From NCBI GenBank assembly GCA_949440065.1, contig CASRZP010000047.1:1-9905 (forward strand): a stretch of 9,905 nt of DNA, written 5' to 3'. The stretch's first letter is position 1; every line of letters starts with the position of its first letter. This document shows positions 6,515 through 9,905 of the stretch, piece after piece. The notes beneath the pieces were generated by a model that did no database searches, was not told the origin of the DNA, and was given only the letters and a program-made list of their open reading frames with translations. This stretch comes from an uncultured Bacilli bacterium. Its GTDB lineage: Bacteria; Bacillota_I; Bacilli_A; RF39; UBA660. Made by a program: the position numbers and the translations under genes.

Positions 6515-7966
6515 TTATCCAATTTGACCATAGATATCAAACATTGGTACGATAATCGATAAAATAATAACACCGACGATTCCTGCTAAAAAGGCAATCA
6601 TTACTGGTTCAATTAAAGCTTTGATTCTACCTACGGCATTTTTATGTAACTCTTGATAATGGACAGCAACTTTTTCCATCATAAGTCCTAATTGTCCTGT
6701 TTGTTCTCCTGTTACTAACATTTCATAAGCTACGATGGGAAAAGCCCATTGTCCTTTGAAGGCTTCAGAAATTTTGGAACCTTTGCCTAGATTATCAATC
6801 GTTTTCTCAATAATATTTTTATAAATTTCATTATTGGTTAACTGAGATAAGATTTCCATACTATCGGTAATAAATACGCTATGGTTTAATAAGGATGAAA
6901 AGGTTTTGGTAAACATGGTAACTTCATTATAGATAATGATGTTTCCAATAACAGGTAGGCGCATATAAAAGGTTTGCATAGCTTGACGAAAGCTAGTAAC
7001 GTTTACGTATAATCCTCGGTAAATGATGATGGCTAAAGCAATGAGTAAGATTACCCAAATATAGTTATGACTTAAAAAACCACTTACGCCAATAACAAAC
7101 TGTGTAACAAATGGTAACTCTGCTCCTTGGTTTTCAAACATTTCCACAAACTGTGGCACAACGAACATTAAAATGAAGGCAACAACACCAATGGCAATAA
7201 TAAAGATAATCGTTGGATACATCATCGCTGATAGCATTTGTTTTCTTGTTTTATCAATAGAGGTGTAGTATTCTGCCATATCATCTAAGGTTGATGCTAA
7301 GTCTCCTGTCATTTCGGCTGTTTTTACCATATTGATTAGTAGTTTAGGGAAAATTCGTCCTTGTTTGGTTAAGGCTGTACTAAAGTTTTCTCCCATTAAT
7401 AGTTCGTATACAATTTTTTCATAAATTTTACGTTTTCCTGGCTTATCGGATTGTTTAGCTAGAATTCTCACCGCGTCGATTAAGGGAATTCCTGCTTTTA
7501 AATAGGTTGACATTTGGGTAAGTAAGAATGATAGTTCACTAGTAGATAAACTCATATTGGTAAATAGGTCGATATCATATGGTTTTCTAGGTTCTATACT
7601 AACAATTTCATATCCTTCACTAGATAGAAAAAGTTCTACTTCGTGTGTATTGTAAGCTTCGAAACTACTTTTTAATAGTTTTCCCGTTGGTAATTTCACG
7701 GTATAACGGAATGATGTTTTCTTTCCTCTACCAGTGGAAGCGATATTTTCTTCATTGAATTCTTTGTTTAAATGTTTAGCTAAGATAGAAGGCTTATCAT
7801 TTACGTCAACTTTAGATGTACTTTTCTTGCCTCGATCACCTTTAGTAAACATATCGATGACTGCTAAAACGCCAGTAAATGCATAGGCTAAAATCTTTTT
7901 TGGTACTTTCATTAAGCGACTTACCATATGGTATACAAAGATAAAAGGTTGCATTGCCATTTCCAT
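6515..7966 (-). CDS. pilC: Type IV pilus/type II secretion inner-membrane platform protein PilC (GspF family)
   Basis: PilC is the polytopic membrane platform on which the pilus ATPase acts. Two T2SSF domains are visible. The first is at about 144-270 (LLTQMSTYLKAGIPL, then KTAEMTGDL and the MMYP start of a membrane helix). The second is at about 350-472 (FTKTFSSLLNHSV, then VTGEQTGQL and IEPVMI). Membrane helices lie near 252-272, 300-318 and 456-474. The usual PilC N-terminal motif (FRYTVKLPTGK) appears only at about residue 87, so an extra ~80 residues precede it: a hydrophobic/amphipathic stretch at about 5-40, then a charged linker. I chose the ATG at 7966 because AGGAGG is 7 bases before it; the ATG at 7972 is almost on top of that site. 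Length is 483 aa against roughly 400 for typical members. The ATPase partner is not in this window. Confidence 0.95.
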   Translation of the reverse strand: MEMAMQPFIFVYHMVSRLMKVPKKILAYAFTGVLAVIDMFTKGDRGKKSTSKVDVNDKPSILAKHLNKEFNEENIASTGRGKKTSFRYTVKLPTGKLLKSSFEAYNTHEVELFLSSEGYEIVSIEPRKPYDIDLFTNMSLSTSELSFLLTQMSTYLKAGIPLIDAVRILAKQSDKPGKRKIYEKIVYELLMGENFSTALTKQGRIFPKLLINMVKTAEMTGDLASTLDDMAEYYTSIDKTRKQMLSAMMYPTIIFIIAIGVVAFILMFVVPQFVEMFENQGAELPFVTQFVIGVSGFLSHNYIWVILLIALAIIIYRGLYVNVTSFRQAMQTFYMRLPVIGNIIIYNEVTMFTKTFSSLLNHSVFITDSMEILSQLTNNEIYKNIIEKTIDNLGKGSKISEAFKGQWAFPIVAYEMLVTGEQTGQLGLMMEKVAVHYQELHKNAVGRIKALIEPVMIAFLAGIVGVIILSIIVPMFDIYGQIG

Positions 7967-7973
7967 AGTCATC

Positions 7974-7979
7974 CCTCCT
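7974..7979 (-). promoter_or_regulatory. Ribosome binding site of pilC
   Basis: AGGAGG on the minus strand leaves 7 bases before the ATG at 7966 but only 1 before the ATG at 7972. The start two codons inside the longest open frame is therefore the better choice. Confidence 0.8.
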
Positions 7980-7989
7980 ACTATAAAAA

Positions 7990-8018
7990 ATTATACCATA
8001 GGACTTTTTTTTAATAAA
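7990..8018 (-). promoter_or_regulatory. Extended -10 promoter of the pilC operon
   Basis: On the minus strand, TGGTATAAT (7990-7998) is a perfect -10 box with the extended TGN element. The -35 position at 17-base spacing (8013-8018) reads TTTATT, only three of six matches to consensus. This promoter therefore depends on its -10 region. Upstream DNA holds A-tracts at 8005-8012, 8033-8038 and 8042-8047, which could act as an UP-like or bent element. Transcription should start near 7983, leaving a leader of about 15 bases. The terminator of the preceding gene lies just upstream, so pilC is probably the first gene of its transcript. Confidence 0.7.
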
Positions 8019-8054
8019 GTTCTTTCTTTAAATTTTTTATATTTTTTAATTAGT

Positions 8055-8088
8055 AAAGAAAAAGTTATAGAAATGACAACTATAACTT
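8055..8088 (-). terminator. Hairpin terminator after the leucine-rich-repeat surface protein
   Basis: A perfect 9-base inverted repeat (8062-8070 with 8080-8088, AAGTTATAG/CTATAACTT) encloses a 9-base loop. On the minus strand a T-rich tail (TTTTCTTT) follows. It starts 20 bases past the TAA stop at 8109 and separates this gene from the pilC promoter. The stem is A/T-rich, so its efficiency is uncertain. Confidence 0.8.
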
Positions 8089-8108
8089 ATTGGATAATAC
8101 CAACGAAA

Positions 8109-9548
8109 TTATTTATTGATAACTACTACTGCACGAGCACCAAGCCGTATATCATTAGTGCTAAACATTGTAAGTAATTGAGAATTAACAGAACAGCCAT
8201 CTGTTGTTCTATCACTATAAGCATTCATTACCCAGTATGCGAGGTTATCACCGTACTCACCTCCACTTTGGTTTATTGTTCCCTTATACTTAATAGAATC
8301 ATATAAATAATTATACATCCATATAGGATGGTGAAGCCTATCATAATATCCTAAAATATTAGCCTCTTGCACAGTTATCATTCTTGCTTTTACCGTTCTA
8401 CTTCCCAAAGTATATGTATTTTTTGAACAGAGCATCGTGTAAGAGGTATTTCTCTTACATCCAGTATAAGCATTATCTTTAAATGTAGTTGAACCCATTG
8501 TATAGGTTTGATCAAGTACATTGGTCCAATTATTTGTTGCACTTTCTAATGCTTGTAATACCGTTACTGGTCCTTTACTATTATCATTACTTTCTTTATA
8601 CCACGCTGTTTGGTAGATGGTATTTTCTCGTTGCTGAAGAGTTAAGGTGCCTCCATTGTCAAACATGACATGAAAGTATTTTTCTAAAGTGTCATTCACT
8701 TTATATTTGATAATGGTTCCTGCTTCATAAGTTTCTGGTGCTTCTATCTCTTTACAAGTTACCTCTTCTCCTGTAACACAAAAGGTGGATGAAGTTGTTG
8801 TTTCATCATACTGCCAAATATGAGAAATATTTTTATTTCTAGGTATTTTTATGGTAATATCATCTCTTACTGTAATACTTTTCCAATCAAAATTAGTCAC
8901 GGTTTCATCATTAATTTCCGTTAACGGATTATCAAAAAAAGCATTCACTCCGATGTATGTTACGTTTTTAGGAATCGTTATGGTTGTTAAGTTGTTACTT
9001 TGAAACGAAGATACACCAATGGAAGTTAGACTTTCTGGAAAAGTTACGGAATTTAGTCCTACACTTTGAAAAGCACTATTACCAATGGTGGTTACTCCAT
9101 TTGGTATAGTAACATTATCCTTTTTTGCTCCACCGTAGCTAACAATTTTAGTATAATCAATACTTCCATCCTCTTTTCTTTGATAAATAAAGGCTTCTTC
9201 ATCACTGAATTGATTATTGTTGAATGCTCCTTCCCCAATGGATGTTACTGTATTTGGAATCGTAAGTGTTGTTCGTCCTTTATTGACAAAGGCATTTGCT
9301 CCTATTGCTTTTACTTCTACTCCTTTTATGGTACTTGGAATCACTAAATCTTTAGGTCCATCATCAGAATATCCAGTAATCGTTCCTGTTTCTACATCGA
9401 ATGTAAAATATCTAGAATTTGCACTTTCTACAGGGGATACTGCTACATCTTGTTTAGCATATACATTGATTTTTACTCCATATTTTCTTGATTCTCCACT
9501 TGGCATTTCGGCATTTTCATCTACCCACATGCGTAATCGTTCCTGCAT
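8109..9548 (-). CDS. C-terminal part of a BspA-like leucine-rich-repeat surface protein (479-codon open frame; gene broken upstream)
   Basis: The open frame begins at an ATG directly after an in-frame TAG and with no good ribosome site. Its first residues (RLRMWVDENAE then GVKINVYA) look like the last strands of a beta domain begun upstream, so the true protein is longer. BspA-type LRR units occupy about 68-212 with the pattern IP..V..IG..AF (IPNTVTSIGEGAF, IPNGVTTIGNSAF, IPKNVTYIGVNAF). The C-terminal region (about 255-479) has Cys pairs C257/C265 and C364/C374, a VKARMITVQEA motif, an AYW motif and a final GARAVVVINK. From memory, similar C-termini occur on pilin-like and surface proteins of gut Firmicutes and resemble lectin-like ligand domains; this is unverified. 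No LPXTG or C-terminal membrane anchor is seen. BspA-like repeats in other bacteria mediate adhesion. If translated alone, the ATG at 9530 (AGGA 10 bases upstream) is another weak start. Confidence 0.75.
   Translation of the reverse strand: MQERLRMWVDENAEMPSGESRKYGVKINVYAKQDVAVSPVESANSRYFTFDVETGTITGYSDDGPKDLVIPSTIKGVEVKAIGANAFVNKGRTTLTIPNTVTSIGEGAFNNNQFSDEEAFIYQRKEDGSIDYTKIVSYGGAKKDNVTIPNGVTTIGNSAFQSVGLNSVTFPESLTSIGVSSFQSNNLTTITIPKNVTYIGVNAFFDNPLTEINDETVTNFDWKSITVRDDITIKIPRNKNISHIWQYDETTTSSTFCVTGEEVTCKEIEAPETYEAGTIIKYKVNDTLEKYFHVMFDNGGTLTLQQRENTIYQTAWYKESNDNSKGPVTVLQALESATNNWTNVLDQTYTMGSTTFKDNAYTGCKRNTSYTMLCSKNTYTLGSRTVKARMITVQEANILGYYDRLHHPIWMYNYLYDSIKYKGTINQSGGEYGDNLAYWVMNAYSDRTTDGCSVNSQLLTMFSTNDIRLGARAVVVINK
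8913..9347 (-). repeat. BspA-type leucine-rich repeats (protein-level)
   Basis: At least four units of about 23 residues share the core IP..V..IG..AF followed by L..(I/V)(T/F)IP. They map to residues 68-212 of the 479-codon frame. One longer insertion (about residues 112-144, Asp/Glu/Lys-rich) splits the second and third units. Units differ at DNA level, so this is an old repeat array and not a recent tandem copy. Confidence 0.8.
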
Positions 9549-9905
9549 CTAATATCATACTTCCAACAGGGGAACCTATTTCCGTCTGGTTGTCAATTGG
9601 AATAAAATTACTAGGTGCAAATACTTCACTGTAATTGGTATCTGGGTCAATTGATCATTCTAAGTAAAGCCTTACTTCATCATCTTCTAAAGGCGTCATA
9701 TCGTTAATTGGTATTTTTACTGCTGTTACTTCGTATCCTATCGACATCGTTCGAGAAAGATTTGCTTGGACAGTAAAATCAAAGACATTGTCCTCCCCCA
9801 TTAGAATTTTACCTTTCTCATCACTCATGGGATATGCTTCATTTAATATGATTCCTGTTTTTCCTTCGGTGTATGTTAAAGTAACTGTTCCTGTTTCTAA
9901 CGTAT
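9517..9905 (-). pseudogene. Upstream fragment of the same surface protein, broken by TGA and a frameshift, cut by the window edge
   Basis: One reading frame (codon starts at 9903, 9900 and so on) gives protein-like sequence on both sides of a TGA at 9655-9657. Before it are TLTYTEGKTGI, DNVFDFTVQANL, IGYEVTAVKIPI and DEVRLYLE; after it are SIDPDTNYSEVFAPSNFIPI and EIGSPVGSMILDAG. The frame then ends at TGA 9517-9519, while the coherent continuation (RLRMWVDE) lies one base over in the frame of the 479-codon ORF. From memory, related proteins run as one domain from FDF.V through (K/R)LYL to LRMWV.E.A and VKVNVYA, with extra residues where this one shifts. The shift may therefore include a small deletion. 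A nonsense plus frameshift in an otherwise clean gene suggests recent inactivation or a sequence error. The N-terminus is outside the window. Confidence 0.7.

Noticed and set aside
9066..9552. Two plus-strand open frames of 93 and 111 codons opposite the LRR gene
   Set aside because: They lie fully antisense to a repeat-coding region with clear LRR motifs. No ribosome site or recognisable domain is seen.
1..9905. CRISPR arrays, insertion sequences, attachment sites, rRNA/tRNA genes, reverse transcriptase
   Set aside because: I found no regularly spaced direct repeats, transposase motifs, tRNA cloverleaf or reverse-transcriptase motifs on either strand.

Overview
The window is AT-rich, tightly packed, and every supportable gene lies on the minus strand, so transcription runs from the right edge (9905) to the left edge (1). 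Low G+C, strong GGAGG-type ribosome sites, sigma-A type promoters and one-membrane surface proteins point to a low-GC Gram-positive bacterium. An uncultured gut Bacilli/Erysipelotrichia or RF39-like lineage is my guess, but no marker gene here fixes the taxonomy. All intact genes end in TAA or TAG, and they write every Trp as TGG with no in-frame TGA, so the standard code is the simplest reading.

Layout from right to left. (1) 8109-9905: the 3' part of a large surface protein gene, cut by the window edge. It encodes a beta-rich fibre-like domain, then BspA-type leucine-rich repeats, then a Cys- and aromatic-rich C-terminal domain. The frame is broken by a TGA at 9655-9657 and a +1 shift near 9520-9548. 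It ends at a hairpin terminator (8055-8088). (2) 7966-4059: an operon starting at an extended -10 promoter (7990-7998) and encoding the type IV pilus/type II secretion inner-membrane protein PilC, the prepilin peptidase PilD, a coiled-coil/zinc-ribbon protein, a PfkB-family sugar kinase and a stand-alone Smr-domain protein. Gaps are about 10-20 bases, and the last two genes overlap. (3) 4013-96: two genes for single-pass membrane proteins with large outer domains (445 and 854 aa). A perfect-consensus sigma-A promoter drives them from inside the 3' end of the Smr gene. The pair ends at a hairpin terminator (55-88). Positions 1-54 hold nothing I can support.

How the parts may fit together (inference): PilC and PilD are the membrane platform and the processing enzyme of a type IV pilus or pseudopilus. 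The pilB/pilT ATPases and the major pilins are not in this window. The 445-aa protein looks like a membrane helix plus a pilin-like globular domain, a Pro-rich stalk and a Cys/Trp/Tyr-rich head. With the 854-aa protein it may be an uncharacterised surface partner of this pilus. The kinase, Smr and zinc-ribbon genes share the operon but have no obvious pilus role. The most notable points are the uncharacterised two-gene surface module with its near-ideal promoter, the broken adhesin gene, and the unusually long N-terminal extension of PilC.
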